Shown: positions 11,700 through 23,954, counted from the stretch's first letter. The stretch: 64,000 nt of DNA from Aphrocallistes beatrix (GCA_963281255.1 OY725495.1:2914001-2978000), one strand, 5' to 3'. Numbers and translations: made by a program. The notes: generated from the sequence alone by a model not told the origin.

Positions 11700-14680
11700 T
11701 CGAGGTGCTAGAGTTCAGAATCTGTTTGTCCGCAAAACAAAAGTAGAAATCCCAAATGTGTTTCTTCCTTTCATTATAACGAGTTCAACACTATGCTTTC
11801 CGATTGAACTGATGTAATACTGTGCGAGTTTCCAGTTAACTTTTTAATACGGAGCAATTATGTTAATTTCACAAAGGGGCTCTTTTCATGCATTCGATTG
11901 CATTTCATAATAGTCTCGCTAACCTTACAAAATTGAATTGATGCAGAGATTACGTTATTCGATACAATACCTATATAAACCAATGCTTGGAAATCTTCAT
12001 AATCAATGTATCACAATTAAAACACTTTAACCAGGATATAATGACAGGGAGGTTAAAGCCAATATTCCTTGTATAATGTCAATCCAAGCATTTAATTAAA
12101 ACCGAAGACGCCGGAAAATTTGAGAAGACCAATATTTTCAAGATTTAAGGAGTAAATTACGCTCAGAAGATATCGGAGTAATTTGTCCTAAAAAAAGTGG
12201 AATCATTTTTATTAATCGATGGACTTGCAGTTTTCGGTTAAGTTAGCTTTTACTGGGTAATTATTCCAAAAAACTAGTCATACTTTATAATCGTGCACTC
12301 CCGCTGCCTTCGTTTTAGTGATGAAAACTTAATGAGTGAGAGGTTCTAGTATACTAAGTATTGTTAAAAAAATCTTAAAATTGTCAGACCTCGGTACCTA
12401 GGGCTACGTGGCTGAGGGTAAGTTATTAGAAGAAACGACTCAGTTGCGAAATCTTAATGATAAACTTCTTTTAATTAAATGCTTTCGTGACGTTAATATA
12501 CGTACTTTGATACAGGGCTGGAGGTTAACCGATCTAGGATGTTGAAATATGAGATGTTTAATGAGGAATCCAGACGTAGGAGAGCAAGAGATTCCTTATA
12601 TTTACTCACTCTTACCCCTATTTTTTAATTAGTTAAATTTGTTACATTGGTTGCCGTCATAGTACCCGCGTACGGTAGCAGGGTAGTGGGTACGGAGATT
12701 TCGCGTACCGTACTAATTGAACGATTAGGAGAAATAGCATAATTAAGATTTTTTAAATTTATGCTGGGGACAGAACTTATGGCCCACCCTGTACATATCG
12801 ACTAACTAATAATATGATCTAAAACTTTTCTGATCAAAAACTAAAAAACAAACTTAATAAAATAACGTGCTTCCATGCTACAAGTATATCAATCACAAAT
12901 AGTCCCTTTGCTTGTATGCATTGTAATGTAAGTCACTACTGTTTAGATCCAAATGTATTTGTATTATCATCGAATTTGATTTGTCAGCACAATTTTTAAC
13001 CTGTCTAGGCGAGGTGTGAAAGAGAGAGATTTACCTTGAAGTTTGATAATACTAAAAACTCAGTGGAAAAGTTGATCAAAAACTAGATAGTACCTACACT
13101 ACTATAAAGGGATCCACATGCGAAATTTTAGTAGAAATCGGAGTTTTACGTGGATACATATACACAGACGGACGTAGTTCACTGTCCATGCTACAAGGAC
13201 ATCTCATAGGAGCTGCACTCAAAGTGGATCGACTAATAGTACAGTTGCAAATTAAGTCAAGATATTGAGAAACATTTGCATCGCCTTTTTTAAGTGGAAT
13301 AATTAAGGTGTTAAAATTAGCCTAAGGGCAAAAGTCGTATTATTAAATAGTAAATGAGTTATTTAGAAATGGATGTTAACTTAATTCAATTCTTATACAC
13401 AATTGGTGTTTACGTCAATTGTAGGAAGAGAAGATTGTGAGATTCCCATTGTCAGATAATTCATTCACTCCCAGGTTAGATACTAATCAGAATTTATTTT
13501 CTTCTTCTTCGAAGTTAACTCATTAATCTAAGATATTATTCAATTTCTAGAAACTGTTCTATAGCATTGAGTTTGATGGTCTCGACTAAAATGAGGAATC
13601 CTCATCCATATAATTCGTAGAACACGGTAATAAGATATGAGATTCTCTCTGCAGTATATCCAATTCCAACAAAGGGAAATCATAGATTTAACATAAAATC
13701 CAATAGAACATTTCGATAATTGAAGACAAACCATATGAACTAAAAGAACGCCACTCAATAACAGTAATTATGTGACTTGTACCCTTGCAGATGGAAAGCA
13801 GACCAAAAATGTCAACTAACGTTTTAACAATGCAGGAAATGCTCTTGTAATGCTAATACGAACTTGTAACGCCATTTCTACAATAAACATCAGGCAATAA
13901 TAACATGCCAGACTTTGGTCTGCTAACAAACTTATTGCATCAAGACAGGAAGGAATAATATTATTAATCATTAATGCTTCTGTCGCCACTGTGCTAATAA
14001 TGGATACCAGATGTCCAGGCAGGATATACAATGCAGTGTGGAGACGGAGAGATTTTTCCCATTTATGAAGAAAACGGGAATTTACAAGAGTTCACTAAGG
14101 GAACCGCCTTATGCTAAATCCAACCCTGATAAGAAAAATGCATACGTACTTCGAATTGGAAAATCTTATGTAATGTGTTAAAGAAATTTTGCTGTTGCGG
14201 GCAATGGCTGCCAAAATAAATTATTCTTACCGCTCTAAAGTTGGCTGTTTTAGCAACAAAATTCAAAACGAATGCATACATGGCAACCGTCCCGTTTTTA
14301 TCTTGGTTAGGTTGGCATGCATGCGAATGGCATTAATCAACAATAACTGTGTCCTCACAGACAGCGAGGATGTGCTCCATCTTCTTGGATTGATTATATA
14401 TGATACAACGTATTTGTCAGTGTACGAAATAAAATAAGGTGTTGGCTACTATTACAGCCATAACGATTCTGATGTGAAGTAAGCCACTACTGGCTAAATT
14501 TTGAATTTCTATGGTGAGGACTATAAGCATTATCATTTCTTCTCATGACTATACTGCACTGTTTAATTAAAACCTGCCAAATCACCAAATCACGTATTCT
14601 TTCAACTTTGGTACTGAAACTGGAAGATAAACGCCGAAATTTGGGAGTTCAGATTAGAGAGGATTCGGATTAGAGAGGGT
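11700..14680. other. No gene recognised
   Basis: AT-rich sequence. Open frames at 13540-13758 and 13816-14031 (minus) and at 14189-14437 (plus) are 70-82 codons long and match nothing I know. A lone Tc1-like right end (GGCCCACCCTGTA) lies at about 12781-12793 without a partner. A short palindromic run, GTACCCGCGTACGG, lies near 12663. Another copy of the GGAGCTGCACT repeat lies near 13080-13230. Confidence 0.45.
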
Positions 14681-14681
14681 G

Positions 14682-15404
14682 TGTCATGCTATATATGGTC
14701 CCCCCTACAGTTGGTCCGGCCGGACCATGGACGGTCCCCTTTGTCATATAATATACTTTTCGACTATTCACGGCGTCGCAAATTCATTCCTAAGCATTAC
14801 CCCTATTTGCAAAATAATAGAGAACTAATACTTGTACTAATAACTACTATAATGGTACTACTAATCTAATTCACCAGAGGACTAAATTACTAAGTGCTAT
14901 TATTTTTCATCAGATTTTTTCTTGACACTCTTCACACTGCCATATCACTTTCTTATCTTCAAGCGCTTCTTTAGGTACTGAAACGCAGTGAACATGATAC
15001 CAGCTTTTACATTCACTGCATGCCACCATGTCACCAATTGACGACTCATATGTAACCAAATAAGGGTTTTTATATACATACCTACTAGACATAATTATTC
15101 AATCAGAGAACGATATTGAATGATGTATAAGTGAAGTGTTATAATATTATTTCTCTCTATTAAGGTTCTAAGCTTCATAAATTATTGTCACCAAATATTG
15201 GTTGGGCCTACCCCTATTTAATGAATTGCCAAATAGATTGATTGAGACAATATACTAAAGTAAAAATGCAAATACAATGTTACGAGAGCACATTTCCTGT
15301 AATATTAATAGGGGGGACCATCCACAGCAAGGGGGGACCATCCACGGCTGCCGTGGATGGTCCGGCCGGACCAGTTACGGCGGCGGACCACTTACGGCGT
15401 GACA
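14682..15404. mobile_element. Putative MITE-like element with TGTCA ends and GGTCC blocks
   Basis: The ends TGTCATGC and GCGTGACA are an inverted pair, flanked by GGTG on both sides (14678-14681 and 15405-15408). Both subterminal regions carry GGTCCGGCCGGACCA palindromes and GGGGGGACCA runs. The same terminal style (CTGTCA...TGACAG with GGTCCGGG) bounds the insertion at 51258-52512. The 4-bp flanking match is short, so the boundaries are tentative. Confidence 0.55.
14910..15092 (-). pseudogene. PHD-finger-like fragment inside a repeat
   Basis: A 60-codon frame ending GDMVACSECKSWYHVHC...VIWQCEECQEKI. This reproduces the second half of a PHD zinc finger: Cys-x2-Cys, then WYHxxC, then WxCxxC. 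The first Cys pair expected about ten residues upstream is missing, as the frame there reads SSRYVYKNPYLV. It lies inside the element at 14682-15404, so it is either a captured exon or a relic of a transposon-encoded PHD domain. I saw no partner exons. Confidence 0.5.
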
Positions 15405-15409
15405 GGTGT

Positions 15410-17015
15410 ACTGTACCAGCATGTGTAAACTATCAGCCTATGCCACTTTGTGTCACTTATCACCATCATATTTGACGATATATTCATTGTTGGTTAATGA
15501 CAAATGATGATATTATATTATAGTAAGTAGTTGAATACTAAATAATCTTTAAAACATGCCCACTTCGCATGTTGGACTATTTCACTATGACCCAGGAGTG
15601 TACGTATGTAAGTCAACCCAAATGAGTTGCAAGTTGCAATGAGGTCATATACCTACTTCAGATTGTTCTCAGTTGTAATTTTCAAAATACAGATCATTCA
15701 GACTTTGTTGCGTCAAATAGATTACAGAGTGGACCATGGGTCAATGGGTCATGGGTCCGTGACCAATGACCCATCTGAATTTACAGATCGGTGGAAGTTT
15801 TAAGCCGATCTGTTTAATTTTTAGTTTGCCGACTATACAATGTATATTGGGGCCAACTTCTGAAATGAGTGCCTCCCCTATATTTTGTTTTCTTGTTTTC
15901 TCCATAACGGATTTCTCAGGAATACCAGAAATGTGAGATGATAAAATTTAGACACAATGTGTAGACTGTTTATGTGCAGACGAGGTTACTAACGATTTTT
16001 GATCTAACACTTCGCGACACATTGAGACACCTTTTAAAGCCCAGACAAGTTATAACTCATAATTCATCAATGCAACCCTATTATTTTTTGTCGCATAAGA
16101 TGCATGAGTCAATTTTAACACCTGGAGTTGCAGAATTTTTCTATGACGCACCATCTTTTTACAATCTTGATTTTTTATTCATTCATTTCACACTATGTAA
16201 TAGGAATGGATTTCTATTCTCTGGATTTAACACCCGTTACCAGAAGCTAGTGTGAGACTTGAGATTTATTTTATTAAGTAAATATTTTTTTCACTGATTC
16301 GAGTATACAACGATTGAGAGCCAGTTTAGACTAGATACTATTTGTATAGATCTCAATTATATTACACAAATATTACTGAGCTAGATTAATCATGTCCATA
16401 TAAGGATAATATGGATAATATTATACAAATGTTTGAAACTTGATATAACTTGATGATGAACAGTGATAAAAACAAACTTTAACGAATAAATGTTCATCAT
16501 ATATCTTGACACTTTTAAATAAATATATATATGTGGTCAAGTGACGATGACTCATCATAAAAATCCAAAATATTGAAATTGCATTATTATGCTACACCAT
16601 GTTGCTCAAAAACGCTTTCTCAAAATATCACAATTTATCACACCTCGAGGGTATTAAAAGTGGCATAACTTGAAAACGAGAAGAGATAGAGAATAGGCTA
16701 CTTGAGAGGAATTGTTCATTTGGCATCACAACACCTTTCTATGTAAAAATGTTCATGATCAGATGATAACTCATCAATTATTCTATCATTTGCAAAAAAA
16801 AAAAAAGTATAATAAAGATACTCCAGTTTGCCTCCACCTTGAGATCCCACAAATGCTCCGGGATAACTAATAAAATTATTATAATATATGTACTATTACA
16901 CCACGAAATATCGGACTTGAAAATGATCAATGAAATAAGAGCTATGTAAAATAAAATAAGTATATTGAGGCTATAAATAAAAAAGTTAAATTTTATGCAC
17001 TTATAACCCTTAAAT
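15410..17015. other. No gene recognised
   Basis: AT-rich sequence. A 93-codon frame at 15974-16255 (plus) has no recognisable motif. A small repeated block of 'CCATGGGTCAATGGGTCAT' type near 15733-15775 is echoed at 22262-22310. A degenerate piece matching the arm of the inverted repeat at 46121-46340 (GTTTGCCTCCACC) lies near 16827. Confidence 0.45.
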
Positions 17016-17017
17016 TA

Positions 17018-17751
17018 CAGTGTGTTTCATAATTATTGGGACTAGACTTTAACTTAATGAAGTATCAAACCTGTACTTGGAAAGAGTATTATAATTTCAG
17101 TATAACTTCATGTATGTATTTTCTTACTATATATACTTTGTTTTGAGTTACACTATCATACCATGTGATTACCCAGCATCTTTTCTAGAATGCAAACTCA
17201 TTCTTTGTCTCAGTTTTCGTCAAAATTACAACCACAGTTTGCTATGGTATAGCAATATGTTTTCTTCTATACCGCTTAATTTAGTTAAAGAAATATCTAA
17301 GCATGTATATATCTTGTAGTTGTGCAATTCTTGCGCGTATTTGTTCAAGGGATTCGGAAAGATGTAGGCTCTGAAAGTCAGAATTAGCGATGTGCCAGTT
17401 ACCCTGCCAATTACCCTACAAAAATCAAAGAGAAAAAAATAATTGTAATTGTGGTCAATACCCAACGTGAAAAGGTGATGGCCGTTATAGACAGGAAGTG
17501 GCCGTTATACACAGTTTTAGGGTCAGTAAGGGACTACAAACGGGTGGCCACTGGCCGCGTTGAGCAGGTGACCGCTATACACAGGTTCAATATTATGGGA
17601 TTTCGGACGGGACTGTTCATTGGTGACCGCTATAGACAGGTGACCGTTATAGCAGGTTCGACTGTACCGAAATTATAATACTCTTTCCAAGTCAGTTTTG
17701 ATACTAGTACATTAAGTTAAAGTCTAGTCCCAATAATTATGAAACACACTA
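17018..17751. mobile_element. Tc1-type fold-back MITE with a nested pogo-like element
   Basis: Inverted repeats of about 80 bp bound this element. The left arm starts CAGTGTGTTTCATAATTA and the right arm ends TAATTATGAAACACACT, with TA on both flanks. A CAGTG...TA boundary is typical of Tc1 elements. The interior right half (about 17450-17664) is related to the pogo-like element at 33332-33773, sharing GGTGACCGCTATAGACAGG and the terminal GCAGGTTCGACTG. No transposase is present. Confidence 0.8.
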
Positions 17752-18407
17752 TACCTGGGGTCATTTCTATTTATAGCAAATACCCCACACTTCTAAGGTT
17801 TCCCACCCAAAATGACTTAACCGGAAATGAGTTAGCAAAAATCTAGCGTCAAAAAAAGTTAATTAACAGAAAAAATGAATAAGTAATTAGCATTTTCAGT
17901 AGAAAATACCTAGTTTAGTGACAGTGGACTAATACGGTCTATAATGAAATTAAACAATTGACTAATATCTTTGGTGTACGAATACTTTTGGTAGGTTAGT
18001 GTATATATGGGATAATATACACTACCCGGACAAAAGTATTTGCACACTTCATTATCTTACGTGCATTTAATACTAAAATGGGTCTATTCATGAAGATTAA
18101 AACTCCGAAACGGTAAGTGATACAACTAATCGGGTTTCAAATTCGAAATCTTCGCATTCGAATTAGTTATTGTAGGATATTTCTAATCAATTACTAATTC
18201 CCAATTATTTCAAATTATCAATCACTGCCACCTTGTGCCACATATGTCCCTTTTTATCACTATACATGATGGTAATGTACTACCCCTTGTGCCACAGGTT
18301 GTTAATTTTACTCATTGGGTTGAGCCATTTGTTAGAAATCTTCAACTATTACTAATTCGAATGTGAAGATTTCGAATCTTAAATCAGACTCTTAATAATC
18401 CCGCGCT

Positions 18408-18516
18408 TGGCGAGGTGTTTTGTTGCGTCATTTCCTGTTTAAGCCATTTTGGGCGGGGAAGCCATACAAGTTTGGGGTCTGACTATAAATAGAAAAAATC
18501 ACTTAGCCAACCGCAG
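18408..18516. repeat. Small dispersed repeat (CCCGCGCTTGGCGAGG)
   Basis: About 110 bp almost identical to 32838-32955, starting CCCGCGCTTGGCGAGGTG and ending AGCCAACCGCAGG. A diverged inverse copy lies near 17755-17830. Comparison of the duplicated blocks A and C shows that the 32.8-kb copy is an insertion, so this is a mobile family of unknown class. Confidence 0.75.
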
Positions 18517-18557
18517 GTTGCTCTTAGAGTTTGAATACTTTTATGTATACATATATA

Positions 18558-18743
18558 CAGTCAGGGTCGCTTATTATGAACACCTTGGGGACCAAGAAGT
18601 ATGTTCATAATAGAGAGACTTCATATTAAGCGAACTCGACCTAATACAAATCCTATGGAACCTGTTGAATTGGGACCAGAGAGTTAGTTCATAATAAACG
18701 AATGTTCATAATAAGCGGGTTCATAATAAGCGAACCTGACTGT
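18558..18743. mobile_element. Pogo-like MITE, 186 bp
   Basis: The left end is CAGTCAGGGTCGCTTATTA and the right end is the inverse TAATAAGCGAACCTGACTG, flanked by TA. The interior repeats 'GTTCATAATAAGCGAA' variants. It sits in the TA-rich 5' part of CRE-repeat copy 2. A decayed relative lies at about 48043-48198. Confidence 0.85.
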
Positions 18744-18745
18744 AT

Positions 18746-19228
18746 ATATATCTGTAACGAATTGATTGAAGAAACTGCCAGGCGCAGAAAGCCCAATATT
18801 TGGCATGTAGGAGTCTTTTGGCTATGGCTCCACTAAGTTCTGAGCTCAGACGAAAATGTCGACTCATCATGGAATTATGACGTCATTGTCACATTTTTAA
18901 AAGTTAAACAATACAGTTATTCGAGCATTACTCAGCCATTATAGGAGTTAGAAGGCTGAAATTTTAATAGAATCTGTATACTAACATACCTCACATATGA
19001 TACAACTATCATCAAAAAATGATAGCTCATCAATCTGTTATGACGTCATCATTACGCGTCAAAAATATAAAAAAATGTCAAATTTGGTGATTTTTCGTGC
19101 GATATCGATTATAACAGTACGACAGACGTATTTAGAGATGTTATCTCCCTTTTAATTAATCAATGTGACCTCAGGCGCCCACAAAGTGTCTGCCAGCCGC
19201 GCAGCACAATCAAGCGAAGTCCGCTTGT
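18746..19228 (+). repeat. CRE repeat, copy 2
   Basis: Runs from the TA microsatellite and TGTAACGAATTGATTGAAG to the 3' hairpin (TGTCTGCCAGCCGCGCAGC, then CGCTTGT). It has two intact TGACGTCA octamers, near 18880 and 19044. Copy 3 follows in tandem, separated by a pogo-like MITE. Confidence 0.85.
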
Positions 19229-19237
19229 ATGTATATA

Positions 19238-19425
19238 CAGTAGAACTCGGTTAGTACGTACCCCTCCCGGAAGCGGAAAAAAGTACGTACTATCCGTAAG
19301 TACGTACTAACCGAGTTGATATTACATAGGAATCTATATAATTAATGAATTTTGGTTCAGAGAAATGAGTACGTACTAAGCCGAAGTACGTCTTATCCCG
19401 AGTACGTACTAACCGAGTTCTACTG
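19238..19425. mobile_element. Pogo-like MITE, 188 bp
   Basis: Inverted ends CAGTAGAACTCGGTTAGTA and TACTAACCGAGTTCTACTG (allowing a one-base shift), flanked by TA. The interior repeats 'AGTACGTACTAACCGAG' variants. It lies between two tandem CRE-repeat copies. Confidence 0.85.
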
Positions 19426-20065
19426 TATATATATATGTGTAACGAATTGATCGAAGAAACATTTTTGGCATGTGGGAGTCATTCGTCTATGGCTCCAGTA
19501 AGTTCTGAGCTCAGACGAAAATGTCGACTCATCATGGAATTATTACGTCATTGTCACTTTTTTGATAATTATACATTTCAGTTTTTCGACTATAACTCAG
19601 CCATTTTAGGTGATAGAAGGCTGAAATTTTAGATTGTGTATATTAAAATATCACAAATATGATACAGCTCTCATTAAAAAATGATTACTCATCACTCTTT
19701 ATGACGTCATCATTACGCATTAAAAATGGAAAAATTGGCATATTTTCTGATTTTTCGAGGGTTATAGATTATAAACAATAAGACAGACGTATTTAGAGAT
19801 AATTATTATCCACTTTATAATTAATTAATGTGAGCCTAGCAGGGTAGCCGTGGGAATGGAATTTCAATACCCATCCCATTCCAACAGGATTTCTGTGGGA
19901 ATACCCACAAAAACCCACAGAACCCACATATGGGAACATCCATAGGCTTAAAGTCATTCCCTTCCCATCCCATATGGGAATACCCACAGATTCCCATTCC
20001 CACGGCAACCCTGGAGCCTAGGCACCTAAAGGGCTCCTCCGGCGGACACAGTGTCCGCCAGCCAC
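19426..20065 (+). repeat. CRE repeat, copy 3, split by a hAT MITE
   Basis: Family member starting TGTAACGAATTGATCGAAG. One TGACGTCA is intact near 19702, and the other has become TTACGTCA. A hAT-type MITE (19840-20013) interrupts it at GAGCCTAG. The 3' hairpin region is degenerate after GGCGGACACAGTGTCCGCC. Confidence 0.8.
19840..20013. mobile_element. hAT-type MITE, 174 bp
   Basis: It is flanked by an exact 8-bp duplication, GAGCCTAG, at 19832-19839 and 20014-20021. The ends are CAGGGTAGCCGTGGGAATG and the inverse CATTCCCACGGCAACCCTG. The interior is a run of CCCATTCC and TATGGGAA motifs. A longer relative lies at 61960-62279. Confidence 0.92.
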
Positions 20066-20383
20066 ATACACATTTGAGTGGCTACTGAAGTCAATTCACA
20101 ATTAACCAATTATATGTCGTTCTTGTTCTGACAGTATCCTCACTCTAGTATTAATTCATCTAGATTTAGTGAGTGATTGTCATTCAAGCTGCATTTCTTA
20201 AACCTAGATTCAATATATATCCTGAGAGGCTATGTAAAAAAAATCAAAACACACCCCTGATATTTTCATAGCCCCACTAACGTCACTCTCAGATACCCCC
20301 TGTTTCATTCTATACACTAGATATAAAATAAAATAACATAAAAAGAAACAAAAAAATTTGAGTTAGAAATACTTTTAAGTAAA

Positions 20384-21643
20384 TTAGAAGTTTTTGAGAA
20401 TTTTAACTGTAATTTCTAAATCCAATTTGTCTGATTTGATGAAATCTTCCAAATTTGTAGAGAGAGGGATTGAAGCGATTCGTTTGTAAATACATGGCAA
20501 TGAAAGTGCTGAGAATTCCTTCCTCTGAATAACTATCATAGGACTTTTGAATATCAGAGAATCCTTGGTGTTTTTATGACAAATAAACTTTGTAACAAAG
20601 ATTGCTTTGAAAGGCCATTCTAGTGAATTGTATTCATCTCCATCTTGAGGATGGAATTCTATTATGAAACTTAAGGAATCAGTGCGATGGAACAAGACAA
20701 ACCGATAACCAGTAACTACACAATCATCTGAAAAACCTGATACACAACATCCAAGGTTAGGTTTAAACTTTTTAAGAATTTCTTCCACAGTCCACTTTAC
20801 TTCATTTTGTCTGATAAGAATTCCTTGGAATGATTCATTTTCTTTCTTTAGAGTTTCATTTTGTGTCTCTAGAAATTTAATCCTCTTTGCAGAAATCTCG
20901 AACTTCTCTTCTATTGCGTTGAGTTTCAGTTCTGTGTGTAGACATCTATTCTCTTCCAAATGCCGCTTCAACTCTCGTCGTTTTAACCCCACCACTTCAC
21001 ACCTGTAATTATCATACGGACACACAACTGACTGTTCAGAACACTCACTCTCTCGATGACACAGAATACTCTCGCGACGCACACGTGTTCCACATCCCAA
21101 TTGACACAACACTTCTACCTTCCCACACACCTTCACATGCTCTACCATCTCACACACCTTATGCACTCCTAAACAGTGCAAACATGCCTCTTCACGTTGG
21201 GAGCATTCCTCTCGCACGTGCCTTCCCATCTCATCACGTGTTGTCACAACGCCACACAACAGCTGACACGACTGATGAACGTGAGCACATGTAGTCAGGT
21301 GATTTTCCACACTCTCCAGCCTACCCAACCACTCACAGCCTCGCTTGAATAAAGGACAGACACACTTCAATGATAGAATTGTGTTACGGACGTTTCCATG
21401 TGGACTCATCTGTTCAACTTCTCGCTTACAACAACCACAAGATTGTTCTCCAATGTTTGAAATTGAAGCATCTTTCATTATACCATTACATCTCGTACAC
21501 TTGTAGATAACTATTTCTCTCTCGGACAGATTTTCGGTTAGAATGTCGCTTCTGTATCCTCCCAATGAACCTCCCTCTAGCTTAATACGACACAACTCAG
21601 TCCCTGTCTCAGGTTCTAACGGTACACTTGTTCTTGTTGCCAT
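20384..21643 (-). CDS. TRAF-like protein: degenerate RING, TRAF zinc fingers, coiled coil, MATH
   Basis: Single-exon ORF. The first ATG is at 21643, giving 419 residues; a TTG further upstream is not used here as a start. Residues about 46-70 (YKCTRCNGIM...EQSCGCCKRE) look like a shortened, degenerate RING that lacks most zinc ligands. Residues about 90-225 hold several Cys/His TRAF-type zinc fingers, such as CPLFKRGCEW...HLTTCAH and CPYDNYRCEV...HLEENRC. A short coiled coil follows (EEKFEISAKRIKFLETQNETL trimmed). The C-terminal 130 or so residues fit a TRAF/MATH domain, with WTVEEIL, a GYRFVLF strand and LEWPFKAIF. TRAFs are cytoplasmic adaptors linking receptors to NF-kB and MAPK signalling. 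Ubiquitin-ligase activity is doubtful with this RING. Sponges have many genes of this architecture by my recollection. Confidence 0.85.
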   Translation of the reverse strand: MATRTSVPLEPETGTELCRIKLEGGSLGGYRSDILTENLSEREIVIYKCTRCNGIMKDASISNIGEQSCGCCKREVEQMSPHGNVRNTILSLKCVCPLFKRGCEWLGRLESVENHLTTCAHVHQSCQLLCGVVTTRDEMGRHVREECSQREEACLHCLGVHKVCEMVEHVKVCGKVEVLCQLGCGTRVRRESILCHRESECSEQSVVCPYDNYRCEVVGLKRRELKRHLEENRCLHTELKLNAIEEKFEISAKRIKFLETQNETLKKENESFQGILIRQNEVKWTVEEILKKFKPNLGCCVSGFSDDCVVTGYRFVLFHRTDSLSFIIEFHPQDGDEYNSLEWPFKAIFVTKFICHKNTKDSLIFKSPMIVIQRKEFSALSLPCIYKRIASIPLSTNLEDFIKSDKLDLEITVKILKNF

Positions 21644-21659
21644 TGATTTCAATTGAATT

Positions 21660-23110
21660 GTAGATCAAGATGAACTCTTAAATTTTAAAAAAAGTTTTTA
21701 TAGATGAATTCATTGCATAAAGCATATTGATCTGGACTGTAATATGATAGATACTGTACTTAGCTCTGAATACTTCCTAGACCTGAACATATCCATTACA
21801 AAGAAGAGAAGTTTTGAAATAATGGAGAATGCAGGTACATACAATTATTACAAATATTCATGGGCGTAACAGGTAACGATTTGGGGGGAGGGGCAGTGCA
21901 CATTGTGAAATATCCAGCGGGACAAGAGTGATCGCCTCAACGAACGGACACTTTTGGCTTCTCTTGACTGGGCATCCGTATCAACATGACTCAAAAAGTT
22001 TCATGGTACCTTACTTCAAGTATCTCACTTAGTTTTTTTAATGGGATTCTATGATTTAGTAATTTCGTTATAGACAATAAAACCATCTCTCAGACGAAGT
22101 ATTACGACCCTTATTAATACACACACACCTTAATGTAGGAATATTATTTGAATATGAAAAATCAATGTTCCTAGAGACAAAGTATTTCTGTGGTTTTAAA
22201 GAACACAATAATAAATTGTATGCTTAGTGTTGATATCTAAATTTGACGTTAATATTGTTTGATGGGTTAATGGGTCATGAGTCATAAGCAAAAGTGACCA
22301 ATGGTCCACTCTGAAGTAGAATATTCCTACTTAGCGCAAAACAATATGAACATTGAATTTCATGCTGAATACTTTTAGCCATAAAACATAAGAATGAAAC
22401 CACAAAATTACGTGGATCATGCTGATTCGGAATCTATAAAGGGTTGACCGACGGTAACTATTCCATAAATAATCTCAGCCTCTCAGAACTTCAAGTCAGC
22501 ATCTCTTAACTCTGGTCAGGAGTCTGGCCTGAATTCAAAAGTGGTCATCTATAGTCCAATTATAATAATAGCTTGCTAAGCTATTGTATAGGATGCACAC
22601 TAAAATAGTGGAGCGTTGAGGCATTTAATTAGTCTATTAGAATGCTGTGGCCAATCATTTTAGAGAAGAAGTAGGCTTTGTGAGCAATCTACCTAGCTTG
22701 ATATAGCAAATTTACGATTCGATTGTTTAGTAGAATTTAAGATTAATATTGTATGATTGAATTCAGATTCAGATTTCTAATGGTAAGGAAATTGATCTAA
22801 CATTTATACATTGAGGTTACAGTTTCACGAATAAGAATCCTTCACCTGTTTAGTAAATACTATAGCGATTCTATGATACAGTTAAAATATGGACGGTGGC
22901 ATTATATTGTTAGAGTTTTATAAAATATCCAAGTTAGATAGTTTTTAATTAGATCTTCTAGAAAGAGGAAAGAAAAGGGTCGGTTGGAAGTTGGAGGTTT
23001 TCATGTTGAACGATTTATGCTTTTTTTGGTATTGAGGCCTAATTGAACTTTTTTAAAGGAAACGCGTATGCATATATGGTTGTTTTCAATAGAGTATAAC
23101 TAGCAATTTT
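21660..23110. other. No gene recognised
   Basis: AT-rich upstream region of the TRAF-like gene with no open frame of note. A 'GGTTAATGGGTCATGAGTCA'-type segment near 22262-22310 resembles 15733-15775, so both may belong to a decayed repeat. Confidence 0.45.
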
Positions 23111-23115
23111 GATGA

Positions 23116-23259
23116 CAGTCAAACCTCTCTATAGTAAACACCCTCGTGATCAGATTTTTGTTCATTAAGCAGAAGTTAATATTATTTGATTTAAATATTG
23201 AAATACTTGGAGTGGGAAATATTCCACAATTTCGAGGTGTTCACTTTTGGGGTTGACTG
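23116..23259. mobile_element. Pogo-like MITE, 144 bp
   Basis: Ends CAGTCAAACCTCTCTATAG and, inverted on the right, GGGGTTGACTG. TA follows on the right, while the left flank reads GA, probably a mutated TA. The interior GGTGTTCACTTTTGGGG resembles the pogo-like debris inside the hAT MITE at 61960-62279. Confidence 0.65.
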
Positions 23260-23460
23260 TATATCCTAGCCTTTAACTATCGACTCAAAAACCAATTCTA
23301 TTTTGTGACAGTTATTAACGCAAGGGGATTCTAACTTTCGATAGTAGATAAAATCCTAATTTGTACACTCATCTCATCTGACCAAATTAATTCGTCCCCA
23401 TCACTTTCAGAGAGATGTTTATAAGCTTGAGAGAAATTTAGTATTAATTTAGTAATAACA

Positions 23461-23940
23461 TCCTTACTATTAAAACTCGATTAATGTACATATCCTTACT
23501 ATTAAAACTCAATTAATGTGTGTGTATATATATATCTGTAACGAATTGATTGAAAATGTCGACTCATCACGGAATTATGACGTCATTGTCTCCTTTTTTT
23601 ATAATTAGAAATTTCAGTTTTTCGACTCAGCCATTTTAGGTGATAGAAGGCTGAAATTTTAATAAAATGTGTATATTAATATATCTCACATATGATGCAA
23701 CTATCATCAAAAAATGATGACTCATCACTATATTATGATCTCATTATTACGCATCAAAATATTTAATTGACAAATTTGATGATTTTTCGAGTGATTTAGA
23801 TTTTAACAGTAAGACAAACGTATTTAGAGATGTTATCTCCCTTATAATTAATCCATGTGATCCTAGGCACCCAAAGGGCGCCTCCTGCGGACACAAAGTG
23901 TCCGCCAGCCGTGCAGCGCAAGCAAGCGAAGCGCGCTTGT
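23461..23940 (+). repeat. CRE repeat, copy 4 (both ends present)
   Basis: Begins with the family 5' end TCCTTACTATTAAAACTCG, repeated once more at 23493, then a TA microsatellite, the core and the 3' hairpin ending CGAAGCGCGCTTGT. It has one intact TGACGTCA near 23579 and a TGACTCA near 23719. The second octamer has decayed to TGATCTCA. Confidence 0.85.
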
Positions 23941-23954
23941 TATTATTAAATGAC

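Noticed and set aside
12781-12793. Complete Tc1 element ending GGCCCACCCTGTA
   Set aside because: Only one end was found; no inverted partner or transposase within several kb.
13540-14437. Small genes at 13540-13758, 13816-14031 and 14189-14437
   Set aside because: Frames of 70-82 codons without motifs, splice context or support from a second copy. They are about what chance would give.
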